NCBI GenBank assembly: GCA_021613375.1 | Contig: CM038717.1 | Span: 35,031,330-35,095,329 of the forward strand | Length of the DNA stretch: 64,000 bases | Origin: Megaleporinus macrocephalus | Lineage: Eukaryota; Chordata; Actinopteri; Characiformes; Anostomidae | Reading direction: 5' to 3' | Shown here: one piece after another, positions 24,401-39,300 of the stretch | How positions within the stretch are numbered: position 1 is the first letter of the stretch | Layout of the letters: each line of letters opens with the position of its first letter | Notes under the pieces: model-generated | What the model saw: only the letters and a program-made list of their open reading frames with translations | Databases searched by the model: none | Told to the model about the DNA's origin: nothing | Translations under genes and position numbers: made by a program

Positions 24401-27400
24401 TGCCTCTATCTGTATCTCTCTCTCAGTGTCTCTCTGTATCTCTCTCTCCCTGTGCCTCTTTCTCAGTATCTCTCGCTCTCTGCGCGTCTCTTTCTCAGTG
24501 CCTCTATTTGTATGTCTCTCTCTGTCTCTGCCTCTGTCTCACCTTCCTGCGTCTCGTTCTCTGTGCAGTCTGGAGCTGGAGAGGCTGCTGGAGAAGCAGA
24601 GGCAGATGACGACTTTGATGATGATGATGACGACTGTGACGAAGGCTCCTTCTCTCCCTCTGACCCTGTGATCTCTCCTTCTTCTGGCTCGCTTTCGTCG
24701 CTCGTACCATCAGACCGTGACTTCCTGCGCTCGCGAGATCTCTTCCTCCTCCTCTTTGTAGTCATCTTCCTCCTCTTCTTCTTCTTTTTCTTTTTGCTGC
24801 TGCTGCTGCGCCCGTCATCGGAATGGGACCCGTTCCGTCTCCGCCTCCTGCTTCCGTGGCGACTGGATCCGTTGGAGCGAGACGAGCGCTTCCTGCTCCG
24901 TGACCGAGAGCGGCGGTCTTTTTTCCGCGGCTCGTCCTTCTTTTCCTCCTCTCGACTTTTAACAGGCTCGGGGGCCTCCGCCGCGCTGCCGTGGTCCTGT
25001 CAGTCAGCAGACATTCAGCCAATCAGGACTGAGGATCACCGTCCAGCCTCTCCCCCATTCACCGCTTTAGAGGTCAACAGTTTAGGCCATAGCTAGATCA
25101 AGTCTCAGCAAGATTCTGTTTATCCATAACTGATACTGTCTTAAACAGAATAAGGATCTACTTATCTTGGCTACTGTAATGGTTGATTGTAGACGACCAC
25201 ATGTTCTTACAGTGGTGGTGATGGTAACCAGGGGTCTCCATGTCTCCAACACAGATATAGCTCTTTTATTTCCTATGAGAACCTACACGTGTCTTCTGAG
25301 CGTTTATATGAATGGTTATGATGGGAACATGTGGGGACTATTTTGCCTCACAGCTCCCTGCATGTATCCCTCCACCATAAATGGAATATAATGCCCAAGT
25401 CAGCTAAAAACCCTCATATCATCGATGTTCAATGATAAACGTGTCTCCATTTTTGGCGATTTTGAGTTTTCTACATCATCTGAACACGCCAATGGTTGTT
25501 TACATTGTGTGAAAATTTCATGATGAAGCGACCAATAGAAGTGCTCCATATATCTTGAAAAGATTTCTGGTTCCATTGACTTACATTGAAAAGTAAAGTA
25601 TGTTTTTGGTCTCTCCTGTAAAGTTGCAATTTTGGAGAATTTTTGGAGACACTTGTTTTTCAATGGACAGCGACAATATACAATGTATCAGACGTTGCCG
25701 GTGTATTTATAACCATATCATTTAATGACTTTTTGCATGGGAGCTTTTAGAGGTGAACGTCTGGTTCCATTCACCACCACTGTGAACCATTGGAGATTTT
25801 GGGCGAAAAAAAACAATAGATTTTTTTTTCAAGACTAATACAGACATCTCTGGAACTTTGCAATTGATAAAAGTGTCTTCGGTTTCAAAGACACAGTGTA
25901 TAAAGCTGTACGTGACTAATTAGGGTCTATAAAACGTAATACAACTACAGTATTTATGGTATCAGATCACACATGTCCGTCAATCGCATCTCCGATTCTC
26001 CCAGTTTCCATTTGGAGTCTAGGTTTCAACACTGTGGGCTCCCTCAACTATACAGGTCTCATAGTGTGACTGGATGTAGAGCAGCTCTTCACCAACTAGG
26101 GCTTACTACAAAGTGTACATCCATAGATTCCACTACCAGTCAAGGCCTAAACTAGTCAGCGCTGCACATGCACAGTGCACAGGGGCGACTACATGCTTCT
26201 GTAATTCTGTGTAAAGATTAAACATGATTGATATGATTGTAATCCATAATAGTAATGAGTCAGCTGCTGGTTCCAGGTTATGTGTACCATGCAAAGCACA
26301 CAGAGCTGCGCAAAAGAAATTTCACTGCTTTATAAATGTATTACTGTTGATTACCACAAGATACGAGCACAGAACCTAACATTTAATACGGCTGTTATCA
26401 CAACAACTATATAAGAATGACTAAATCAGTGCTTTTCTATATTTAAACAGTGATTATTTCCTATTAAACAGGGCCTGTTTTCTCTGCCAGGAAGACCAGC
26501 ACATCAGTTTATTCTGGCTAATATGCTTGAACACTAAACATTATGTGACAGTCGGTTGTGGTCCCATACACAGCACTCAGGATTGCTTATCATTGGTCTC
26601 ATTTACATGCACAGTGTTATTAAGTATACATACACACACTGAACAGCCATAGCATTAAACCCACCTGAGTATATCTACACACACTGTCTGTCTGGTTTTC
26701 AGCTGCACTGACCATATAGGAGCACTCTGTAGTTCTACACTTACAGACTGGTCAGGACCACCACAGAGGAGGTGACACTGTGACACTGACATGGTGGTGA
26801 TGTGTTAGTGTGTGTTGTGCTGGTGTGAGTGGATCAGACATAGCAGTGCTGCTGCTGGAGTGTTTAAACACCTCAGTGTCACTGCTGGACGGAGAATCAT
26901 CCACCAGCCATCGACATCCAGCCAACATTGTCCTGTGGGCGGAGTCCTGTGAGCACTGATGAAGGACTAGAGAGTGGACACAGTGTTTAAACACTTCTGC
27001 AGCATTGCTGTATCTGATTATCAGATCCACTCGTACCAGCCCAACACACCACCACATCAGTGCCACTGCAGTTCCTGAGGATGGGATGGTCCACCACCCA
27101 CATAATAACATCTATCTATCATATATGTATATATATAGGCTTGTGTGAGGCGAGGCAATTCTAAGGAGTACGGGTTATTATTGGGGATGTAGTATCTAAA
27201 GAGGCGGAAGTGAAATCTACCTCTATATGCTGGTCTCCTCCTACACTGGGTTATCTTCAGTTTAGCCATAGAGTTAGTGACCGCCTCAACCTACAGCAAG
27301 AAAAACAGCACAAATCAGTGTCTGACCCCCCAACGCACTAATAACAACCACGGCCTAATCCCTGACCGCGCACACGAGCGTTCATCACTGTATTTTCTAG

Positions 27401-30210
27401 CAGACGGAGGATAATGATAATCACAGTGTCAAAATAAAGATAATAATAACAGAAATGACACCGCGATAGGAAATAGTCCACTATTGTTTTTATCGCTACT
27501 GATTACTAGTATTGCTGTCATCAGAGCAGTGTTTCTAAGTGTGTTTGTGTTTCTAATAGCTCCTCCTCATGTCTGTTTACCTTTTACTCATCCTCCAGTC
27601 CATTTTGCAGCTTGCAGTTGATTCATGAATGCATATTTGACTCTTAGCTGTATTAAACAGAGGCGGCTCACTGTTCCAGGCTTGCCAGGTAAAGCTGAGC
27701 CCGCTGGACGGGTTTTTAGGAGCCGATTAATTAATAATTATTAATATACATTTTTCCCCTGGTCATAACATAAACAACACAGTACTCTCTAGTGCACAAA
27801 GTAGACTCCAAATGGAAACCAGGAAAAATAGTGTTGAGCTGAGGCTCCTCTGTACGCATGGATGAGACACCGACTGTATCTTAGGACGGGTTTAGGCTGG
27901 AATGGGGGAGAAGACTGGAGATCAGCATCCATCAGATCCAAAAGTTATCATAACATCACACAAGATAATAAAAAAAGTAACTGAAATATCATTTACACAA
28001 CACACTCTGTATATAAGGTAGATCTTCTTAAATGCAATACTTACAAAGGCGAACATAACTATTATTATTATTATTATTATTAATAAAATTAATTACTTTA
28101 TAAATGATAGATCTATTATCCATTATCTCCCACTTTATCCCGCTAGTCAGGGTCATGGGGAGGGTGGGGCCAGTGTCACCGGGCGAAGGTGGGTTATACC
28201 ATGGACAGGTGGCCAGTCCATCACATGGCCAACACACACTCACAAACACACTCACACCTACAGGCAGTTTAGAGTGAGGATCCTAACATGCATGTGTTTG
28301 GACTGTGGGAGGAAACCGGAGAACCCGGAGAGAACATACACACTCCACACAGAACCACCCGGACCGGGAATCCAACCCAGATCATCTTACTGTGAGGAGA
28401 CAGTGCTGACCACTACACCACCGTACTGACCACTACACCACCATACTGACCACTACACCACCATACTAACCACTACACCACCATACTAACCACTACACCA
28501 CCGTACTAACCACTACACCACCGTACTAACCACTACACCACCGTACTGACCACTAGACCACCATACTGACCACTACACCACCGTACTAACCACTACACCA
28601 CCATACTGACCACTACACCACCATACTAACCACTACACCACCATACTGACCACTACACCACCTTACTAACCACTACACCACCGTACTAACCACTACACCA
28701 CCGTACTAACCACTACACCACCGTACTGACCACTACACCACCATACTAACCACTACACCACCGTACTGACCACTACACCACCGTACTGACCACTACACCA
28801 CCTTACTGACCACTACACCACCTTACTGACCACTACACCACCTTACTGACCACTACACCACCGTACTAACCACTACACCACCATACTAACCACTACACCA
28901 CCGTACTAACCACTACACCACCGTACTAACCACTACACCACCATACTAACCACTACACCACCATACTAACCACTACACCACCATACTAACCACTACACCA
29001 CCGTACTAACCACTACACCACCATACTAACCACTACACCACCATACTGACCACTACACCACCGTACTAACCACTACACCACCATACTAACCACTACACCA
29101 CCATACTAACCACTACACCACCATACTAACCACTACTCCACCGTGCTAACCACTACACCACCATACTAACCACTACACCACCGTACTAACCACTACACCA
29201 CCATGCTAACCACTACTCCACCGTGCTAACCACTACACCACCATACTAACCACTACACCACCATACTAACCACTACACCACCGTACTAACCACTACACCA
29301 CCGTACTGACCACTACACCACCATACTGACCACTACACCACCATACTAACCACTACACCACCGTACTAACCACTACACCACCATACTAACTACTACACCA
29401 CCATACTAACCACTACACCACCCTACTAACCACTACACCACCGTACTAACCACTACACCGCCATACTAACCACTACACCACCATACTAACCTCTACACCA
29501 CCATACTAACCACTACACCACTATACTAACCACTACACCACCGTACTAACCACTACACCACCGTACTAACCACTACACCACCGTACTAACCACTACACCA
29601 CCGTACTAACCACTACACCACCATACTAACCACTACACCACCATACTAACCACTACTCCACCGTGCTAACCACTACACCACCATACTAACTACTACACCA
29701 CCATACTAACCACTACACCACCATACTAACCACTACACCACCATACTGACCACTACACCACCATACTAACCACTACACCACCGTGCTAACCACTACACCA
29801 CCATACTAACCACTACACCACCATACTAACCACTACACCACCATACTAACCACTACACCACCATACTAACCACTACACCACCATACTAACCACTACACCA
29901 CCATACTAACCACTACACCACCATACTGACCACTACACCACCATACTGACCACTACACCACCATACTAACCACTACACCACCGTGCTAACCACAACCTCC
30001 ATGATAAGACACAGTATATATAAAGGAGTGCAGTACATACTCTCGACAGAACTCTGAATGCAGACGGTGCTCGTTTCAAGGCTGGTAGGTCAGCTGGGAA
30101 ACCTGTGTGCAGCACAGAATGTTCGGTATTCTGTTTCATTTTCATTGACGGCCTATTTCAGTGCAGTTTCCTGCACAATGCACACAGTGAGTGAGTGAGT
30201 GAGTGAGTAA

Positions 30211-30305
<95 letters not shown>

Positions 30306-33300
30306 CCCTGGCGCAGTACGTGTGAAAGCGCTGACCTGTTAACGTGAGCACTGACCTGAAAAGTCATGCTCGTATGTGGGAATCAGGCCTGAGGCAATAT
30401 TTTGTCAGACTAATTGAGCTCAGGTTTTCTTGGCTTTCTATCGTCCTCCTAAAGTTAATCAAGTTCAGTCACATGTACTGGATGGTGCGTTGGAGAGCTC
30501 TGTGCATTTGGACTAGAGGCCCAGCATTCGTTTTGCGGTGGGTCAGGTGAACTTCAACATAAACCAGACATACACCAGTACGTTAATGCCAAACCACAAG
30601 AAGCGAAAGAGAAAAATCTTCTTGGCCCAGTTGGCCGAGAGGAGTATCTGTTCTCTATCCACCCGTCCCTCTTTGTGGAGTTACTGTTTACAGACTAGCA
30701 TAAGAGACATCAGAGCCAAACTAGAAAAGTGGATGGGATGAATAAACAAGTAGAGGAGTGCGGGTCAGTGTGTTTGGGGACCTGCCCTGAGTGAGTACAT
30801 GCAGTTTGGAGGCTGTAGGTTTGATGAAACCATAATGTTTGGGTGCGCTCAAAAATGAATAGGACTCAATGGGGGGGAAAGAGGGATGGGAAAAAAAACG
30901 TCCAACAGACGAGTGCAGGTCAAACTAACACTGCAGTCGTGGTCGGGGGTCTGCCCTGAGTCAACGTATGCAAAACAGTGTCTGTCAGTGGAGCAGAAGG
31001 TGAGTAGATTGGCATGTACTTTTTTTATCCTATTTATTCTCTATGGGGAAAAAAATTCAGGAAAAAATTTGTTGTTCTCTAGAATCTGTGCATCCAAGCA
31101 AAAAACTGTACAGAGGCCCGAACCACACAATCAGATTGGACAATCTAGAGTTGATATTTTGAAAAGTAAAATAAAAATGAAACATCTTCTGGCCGAATGG
31201 GATTTTGGAAATGTCCTGTAAAGCCTGCATGACCAACAGAAGGTCCCGTACTAAAGAATACACTCTGAGGGTCAAGCAAGTCCATTAAAGCCCAGATTCA
31301 ACGTCAGTAGCTACGTTTACATGCAGCCTGATAATCCGTTAATAATCTGACTAATAGCTCAATCGGAATAGAATATGTCCACGTTTACGTCTCAATCCGA
31401 GTCAATAGACGAGTCTGACTGAGGTCATTCCGATTACAACTTCCATCTGATTGAACAAGGTGGGTAATTCCGTAAATAATCCATGTAATAGAAAAATAAT
31501 AGCTGTGTAAAGGCCTGTATCTGATTATGTTCCCAATCGGAAAGTTTAAGTACGTCAAACCTTAAAAGATTTAAAAAGTGTTATAACTAGAGATGGACCG
31601 ATCAGCATTTTTGAGGCCGATTCCGATCGCTGATCACCTTTCAGTGCAATCGGCCGATAGCCGATACTGATCGAGGGCGGGGCTATACGCCACAGCAGGG
31701 CTACATGTAGTTATTAGCGCAAGCAAGTCATGACACATGGTCTAAACTAGTTTATTACCATTTTTGACCAGCTCATATGAAACAGCATAATATTTTTAAC
31801 AGAATTATCAGTAAATAAACAAAGTAAATCAAACAAGTATCCCCAAATACTGCAATCATTAAATTAGACCCTTAATTTAAAACTAAAAAGCTAATTAAAT
31901 ACATGCATTAAACGCAGACTCTTATTTAAAAAAAACTGTAATCATTAAATGTAGAATATTGAATAGTTGCTGCTGTTCTGTTTGTACCGGTCAGATCTGG
32001 TCTGTATGGTGTTCTGGGTTATTTGTTTTATTTGCTCTGCTGTTTGCTGATACTTACTGTATTCAGCTGCGTGCAGTGCTGTATCAGATTATTAAAGTAA
32101 AATGTCTTTGTCTTGGTTCTCCAATGAGACACACTGATTTTACACCTTTTAAAAACATCCTGGAGGAGGGCTCCTCTTCCTGGAGGAACCGCTAGTTGAA
32201 AATACAGAAATTAGGCTCATTTGTTTAACACCAACGATCAGCTCTCGAGATCGGCTAAATTGGAGAAATATCGGCCGATCACTGATCACATATTTTAATT
32301 AAAAATCGGCCGATACCGATACATAGCAGATCGATCCTTCAATCTCTAGTTATAAGGATGGACGGCCATAAGCTCACAACAACAAGCTGTTCGGACGAGT
32401 ATATGAGCAAATGAAGGACGGTGGGTTTACACAAGCTATAGAGCGAATTAAAAACAGATGGACGTTTCTCAAATCTGCAAAGCTAAAAGCTAAAGAACCA
32501 GAATCTCTTCATGGGAGATGGACCCCTCGCTAACACGGATGAAAACGGTGTCGCAGGACGTGCCGTCCTCCTCTCGCTCCTTCTTTAATAAGTACACATG
32601 AAGCGTGCATCCCTGACTCCTGCATATTATTAAAGCAGTTACCACCATCGCGCCAACTGAAAACTCAGGTAACACACTTCTGCTGGTCTCACTCTTGACT
32701 TAACTCGCTTGATGCTCGTTGTCATGGAAACGTCTACACCAAGTTGTACTCTATGCGTGCGGGTGCGGATGTGATTGCTCATAGCGTGCATGTAAATAGA
32801 AACGCTCATCAGGTTGTTGAGCAGAGTGAGCATATAAACAGCTCAACATAGCCAGTGATTGCTCCCTATCAGGTCTAAGACCATGTGTGCTTTACCCTGT
32901 TATTCAGTTGGGCCGGTTTCTCCGAGGCCTTCTTGTTCTTCTTCTTGCTGACCTTCTGCTGGCTGTTGCTGGCTTGAGCAGGTTGATCGGACTGTGCTGC
33001 GGGCAGCTCAATTCTGGAGTGGAACTGGTACTTCCCGCTTTCCGGGTCGTAGTAGTAGTACATGCCCGTGTTGGCGTCGTAATACAGCTGGCTGCTCTGG
33101 AAACAGCACAAACAGGAAGGCTTAGGCTGGATTCATTGACAGAAGACCTGCTTTGTCAGCAAAGTCTTAAAGTATTATAAGTTATTGATTTAACATATTT
33201 CATATATTTCATATCAGCGGTTTGAGTTTTTAGTGAGTCCACTCTTCACCTTTGTTACAGCTTCCCTTCTTTTCAGGAGACTCACTACCAAAGTTCAGTC

Positions 33301-36300
33301 GTAGAAGCTGGTTAAGCTGTTATTTACCGCTTCCCACCACCCAAACAACCCCAAACACATTTAGTGATGTTGGGTGGTTGTTCTGATCTCTGGGGTGGTC
33401 AGTCTACAGTTCTGAGAACACCAGCAGCTTCTATGTTTGATGTGTCTATATCTCCTTTACTCAATGAGAAGCTTCTTAAACAGCTACACATCCTTTCAGA
33501 CCCATAGAGGTGTCTTCTCACAGTGCTGGATGGACAAAAACACCTGCGGGTGTTCTAAGATCTGAAGCAAGAGTGAAGCTTGACGTTCTACTCTCTCTAT
33601 TAAAGCCTTGCTAAAGAGTTCTGATTATCTGATGGGCACAGCTTTGGTGGCCTATCAGGTCTTCCAGGTGGTTGTTAGGAGTCCCATTTGCTCTGGGGTT
33701 TTGAACTAGGGAGCTGCTTGTGTGAATGTTAAGTCTTTTGGGGTGCTTCTGTTGGGAGGGCACATCTGAAGCTGGCTGGTTTTAGGATTTTAAGAGTAGA
33801 CAAATTAAATACTGCTGGTAAAACAGAATGGGCTTCTAGTTAATGACTGTTTTGACTTGACTGTGAAAGCTCAGGTGCGAAGTCCATGGAGTTCACGGCT
33901 TGCCTGAATGAAATAAAGGATGAAAGGTATGAGTGTACTGGTGCAAAAGCAACTCACCGAGTCGTAGTAGAAGCCTGTGGCGTGGTCATAGTACATGCCT
34001 GAATTCTCATCGAACACGAAGCCTGTCTGAGTCAGAGCTTCCTCTGCTGTGGCTCTCAGCATGTCTGCTATGGAGGAGCTGCCGTCGGCACCTGCCTGCT
34101 GCAAACGCACAAGCGAGACAAAGACAAGCTGCCAGTTATTGTAACTACACAGTGGCTTTAACCAGGTATTCTAAACTGTTGAGGACCAGCAAGAAAGGTA
34201 ACTATTATTATTATTTTTTTTTTTTAATACATTGGACAGCTGGGTCTCCATCCGATGGCGGAAATCTGGCTACCATAGAATGGCCAGTTTTGGCTGCGTA
34301 CCATGGTCGCTGGGGTAACAGTTCCCAAAGGGGGGGCCAGGCCAGTCTGTACTCAAGATAACACTGAGCTTGGACTCGTGATGACGGTATAGCTAAAGTA
34401 GAATTCATTTTTCTGCTGAGCACCTTCTGTCCTCACTGCTGGTTCAAGTTGCGTAAGACCCCTACGGTGAGCAGGACAGCCTATTCCACAGCTATTTATA
34501 GGACAGGGGTATAAGAACGGTTTGATTCATTTGGCAATAGCATAACTCAGCAAGCACATCAAACACTTTCGCAATACAATTGCACTCATTTCTACTGTCA
34601 CTACCAGGGGTGTAAGAAAATATTGAAATATTGAATATCGGGATATTATGTTTAGTGATACTGTATCAATTCTTAACAACACAGTATCGATACACAGATT
34701 CCTGGCAGACAGTGAATCATTGTGCGTTGTGATTAAACCTCTGACCACTAGATGGCAGTGTTGTAATCCACTTTCACCTCCACTCCAACATTAACAAGCA
34801 GCACAAGGGCGCAATGCTATTGTAAGCATTGATAAACCTGTTCATACAGTGGAGACGCTGTGTCTGAGACGCTCTAGTTAGAGAGAGACTGCGTCACGGC
34901 TTGTTCCCGCCCACTGCAGCATGCGACTGGTGGTTTAGCTGGTAGCTAAGCTACCGGCTGGCATTCAAAACCTGAGGCTTAAAAATCCGCTAGCATAAAT
35001 GCTAATGTCTCGAGTATAAAACTGCTAAATGGTGAAGGACTCGTTACAGAGTTGATAATAAAAAACTGTTTTGTGTGATTATATGACCAGAAACACATTA
35101 AAACTCCAGAGAGAATCAAAATAACTCACATTTTAAAACCACTTCACTGCTCCTAGATTAGCCTGTGTTGTATCATGGGATTGTCTTAGCGGCTGAGGAA
35201 GCATTCAATACTTCTTTAAAATCAGGTCTAAATAAGGTTTCTCAGTAGACAACATGTTTAAGGTATGTGAGAATTGGGACAGTCTACATGTCGGGAGCGC
35301 ATACTATGACGTAAATTGTAGGAGACCACTAGGATTTGAGACACACCCAGAGTGTTGTGTTTTCATAGTAGGATTTGAAAAATATCACTTTGCTTGCAAT
35401 ACTGCATTATATTGAATCATGACTGACACTCTGAACTACGGAAGCCCAAAGGGGGAGCGTTGGAAGTTAAAACTGAGAGAAAACCGACTTTCATGAAAAC
35501 ACATTGTCCTGAACTGTAAACTCAAATTAATCAATCAAATCGATTTATGGCCCAGCTCTAGCATGAGCTAACAGAACTGCTTGCTCCATAGAATGAAATC
35601 TGTACTGACGTGGAAACGTGTAGTGAAAATGACGCATTGTGTTGGGACTGAAATCACTGACACACACAGTAATAATTACACTACCTCACCTGCTCGCATA
35701 GAACAGGCCCAAAGAAAGCATGAGCAACTCGGCACACCTGGACAGAACTGACCTGAGTATTTTGATGGGTGCAGTAGAGTCGGGGCAGTCGTGGGCTGGA
35801 GGTTAGGGAACTAGCCTTGTGATTGGAAGTTGGCTGGTTCGTTCTATCTATCCATCTGTCTATCCATCCATCTATGCATCTATCTATCCATCTGTCTATT
35901 TATCTTTCTATCTACATGTCTGTCTGTCTGTCTGTCTATCGATCCATCCATCTATCTACATGTCTGATTATCTATCTATCGGTCCATCTACATGTCTGAT
36001 TATCTATCTATCGGTCCATCTACATGTCTGTTTATCTATCTATCGGTCCATCTACATGTCTGTTTATCTATCTATCGGCCCATCTACATGTCTGATTATC
36101 TATCTATCGGCCCATCTACATGTCTGATTATCTATCTATCGGCCCATCTACATGTCTGATTATCTATCTATCGGCCCATCTACATGTCTGATTATCTATC
36201 TATCGGCCCATCTACATGTCTGATTATCTATCTATCGGCCCATCTACATGTCTGATTATCTATCTATCGGCCCATCTACATGTCTGATTATCTATCTATC

Positions 36301-39300
36301 GGCCCATCTACATGTCTGATTATCTATCTATCGGCCCATCTACATGTCTGATTATCTATCTATCGGCCCATCTACATGTCTGTTTATCTATCTGTCCATC
36401 TACATGTCTGTTTATCTGTCTGTCCATCTTACATGTCTGTTTATCTGTCTGTCCATCTTACATGTCTGTTTATCTGTCTATCTACATGTCTGTTTATCTG
36501 TCTATCTACATGTCTGTTTATCTGTCTATCTACATGTCTGTTTATCTGTCTATCTACATGTCTGTTTATCTGTCTATCTACATGTCTGTTTATCTGTCTA
36601 TCTACATGTCTGTTTATCTGTCTCTCTACATGTCTGTTAATCTGTCTCTCTACATGTCTGTTAATCTGTCTCTCTACATGTCTGATTATCTGTCTATCTA
36701 CATGTCTGATTATCTGTCTATCTACATGTCTGATTATCTGTCTATCTACATGTCTGTTTATCTGTCTATCTACATGTCTGTTAATCGGTCTATCTACATG
36801 TCTGATTATCTGTCTATCTACATGTCTGTTTATCTGTCTATCTACATGTCTGTTAATCGGTCTATCTACATGTCTGTTAATCGGTCTATCTACATGTCTG
36901 ATTATCTGTCTATCTACATGTCTGTTAATCTGTCTCTACATGTCTGATTATCTGTCTCTCTACATGTCTGATTATCTGTCTCTCTACATGTCTGATTATC
37001 TGTCTATCTACATGTCTGATTATCTGTCTATCTACATGTCTGTTTATCTGTCTATCTACATGTCTGTTAATCGGTCTATCTACATGTCTGTTTATCTGTC
37101 TCTCTACATGTCTGATTATCTGTCTCTCTACATGTCTGATTATCTGTCTCTCTACATGTCTGATTATCTGTCTCTCTACATGTCTGATTATCTGTCTATC
37201 TAGATGTCTGATTATCTGTCTCTCTACATGTCTGTTAATCTGTCTATCTACATGTCTGTTAATCTGTCTCTCTACATGTCTGTTAATCTGTCTATCTACA
37301 TGTCTGATTATCTGTCTCTCTACATGTCTGATTATCTGTCTCTCTACATGTCTGATTATCTGTCTATCTACATGTCTGTTTATCTGTCTATCTACATGTC
37401 TGTTAATCGGTCTATCTACATGTCTGTTTATCTGTCTCTCTACATGTCTGATTATCTGTCTCTCTACATGTCTGATTATCTGTCTCTCTACATGTCTGAT
37501 TATCTGTCTATCTAGATGTCTGATTATCTGTCTCTCTACATGTCTGTTAATCTGTCTATCTACATGTCTGTTAATCTGTCTCTCTACATGTCTGATTATC
37601 TGTCTCTCTACATGTCTGATTATCTGTCTCTCTACATGTCTGATTATCTGTCTATCTAGATGTCTGATTATCTGTCTCTCTACATGTCTGTTAATCTGTC
37701 TATCTACATGTCTGTTAATCTGTCTCTCTACATGTCTGATTATCTGTCTATCTACATGTCTGTTAATCTGTGTGTCTACATGTCTGTTAATCTGTGTGTC
37801 TATCATTTTAGCACTTTACAACACAACAGTACAAAAACATGCCTCACCTCTGTTACCTCAGCGGGTGTCATGCTGTTCATGTCCTCACATTCCTGTGCAC
37901 TCACTGCCGTCGTCTCTGTTGCCATGGGATACGCTTCGGTGAGTTCTGAGGTTTCTTGCGTTTCCGTGGATACACTTTGCTCCGTTTCCGCTGTCGCCTC
38001 GGCAGCAGTCTGATAGTAGCCTCCATAGTAGTAATTATAATAATCTGTTACACAGCAAGCAAAAAACAAAGGAAGTCATTCATTCATCCTTTCGTTCGTC
38101 CATCTGTTGTTCATTCATTCATCCAGCCATCCGTTCATCTATTCATTCCCATGAGTTTATATAAATGTGCCAGTTTGTAGGAAAGCTGCTCCAGATCCTG
38201 ATGCTCCCTGCTAGGGGTGTGCCAATCTGAATCGGCGTGTTAGCGATGCGTGAGCTGACGTTATCGACTGAAATAAAAACAATAATCAGAACTCCTCGAC
38301 TCCACGCGCTGAAAATGAGTGAACACACTGCACCAGGAGAAACTCAGACACCGCCAGCCCCGCAGTCTACCACCCTAGATTTAACTCCTAGACGAGGATC
38401 ATCTTCACTCGTGTGGAGCTGGTCTGGATCTGAAAAGACTGACGTTACTCAGAAGACGGCAGTTTACAAACCACCACACAGAGTATGAGGAGCATGAGGG
38501 GAGCATGAAGAGAGCGTGAGGAGCATGAAGAGAGCGTGAGGAGCATGAAGAGAGCGTGAGGAGCATGAAGAGAGCGTGAGGAGCATGAACAGAGCGTGAG
38601 GAGCATGAACAGAGCGTGAGGAGCATGAAGAGAGCGTGAGGAGCATGAACAGAGTATGAGGAGTATAAACAGAGTATGAGGAGTATAAACAGAGTATGAG
38701 GAGTATGAACAGAGTATGAGGAGCATGAACAGAGTATGAGGAGTATAAACAGAGTATGAGGAGTATAAACAGAGTATGAGGAGAATGAACAGAGTATGAG
38801 GAGTATGAACAGAGTATGAGGAGCATGAACAGAGTATGAGGAGTATAAACAGAGTATGAGGAGCATGAACAGAGTATGAGGAGTATAAACAGAGTATGAA
38901 GAGTATGAACAGAGTATGAGGTGCATGAACAGAGTATGAAGAGTATGAACAGAGTATGAACAGAGTATGAAGAGTATGAACAGAGTATGAACAGAGTATG
39001 AGGAGTATGAACAGAGAATGAAGAGTATGAACAGAGTATGAGGTGCATGAACAGAGTATGAAGAGTATGAACAGAGTATGAGGTGCATGAACAGAGTATG
39101 AAGAGTATGAACAGAGTATGAACAGAGTATGAAGAGTATGAAGAGAGTATGAACAGAGTATGAGGAGTATGAACAGAGAATGAAGAGTATGAACAGAGTA
39201 TGAACAGAGTATGAGGAGTATGAACAGAGTATGAAGAGTATGAACAGAGTATGAACAGAGTATGAGGAGTATGAACAGAGTATGAAGAGTATGAACAGAG

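Noticed and set aside
24762..25022. Minus-strand 86-codon frame starting [10 protein letters not shown]
   Set aside because: It overlaps aggf1 exon 7 in the wrong frame and begins inside the intron. The phase-consistent frame gives the RS/Lys-rich AGGF1 segment.
28413..29993. Regular 20-bp repeats resembling a CRISPR array
   Set aside because: There are no unique spacers, the units are contiguous, and the DNA is vertebrate. It is a minisatellite.
36312..37806. Frames of 200-290 codons on both strands
   Set aside because: The 24-bp unit is a multiple of three without stops. These are repeat artefacts.
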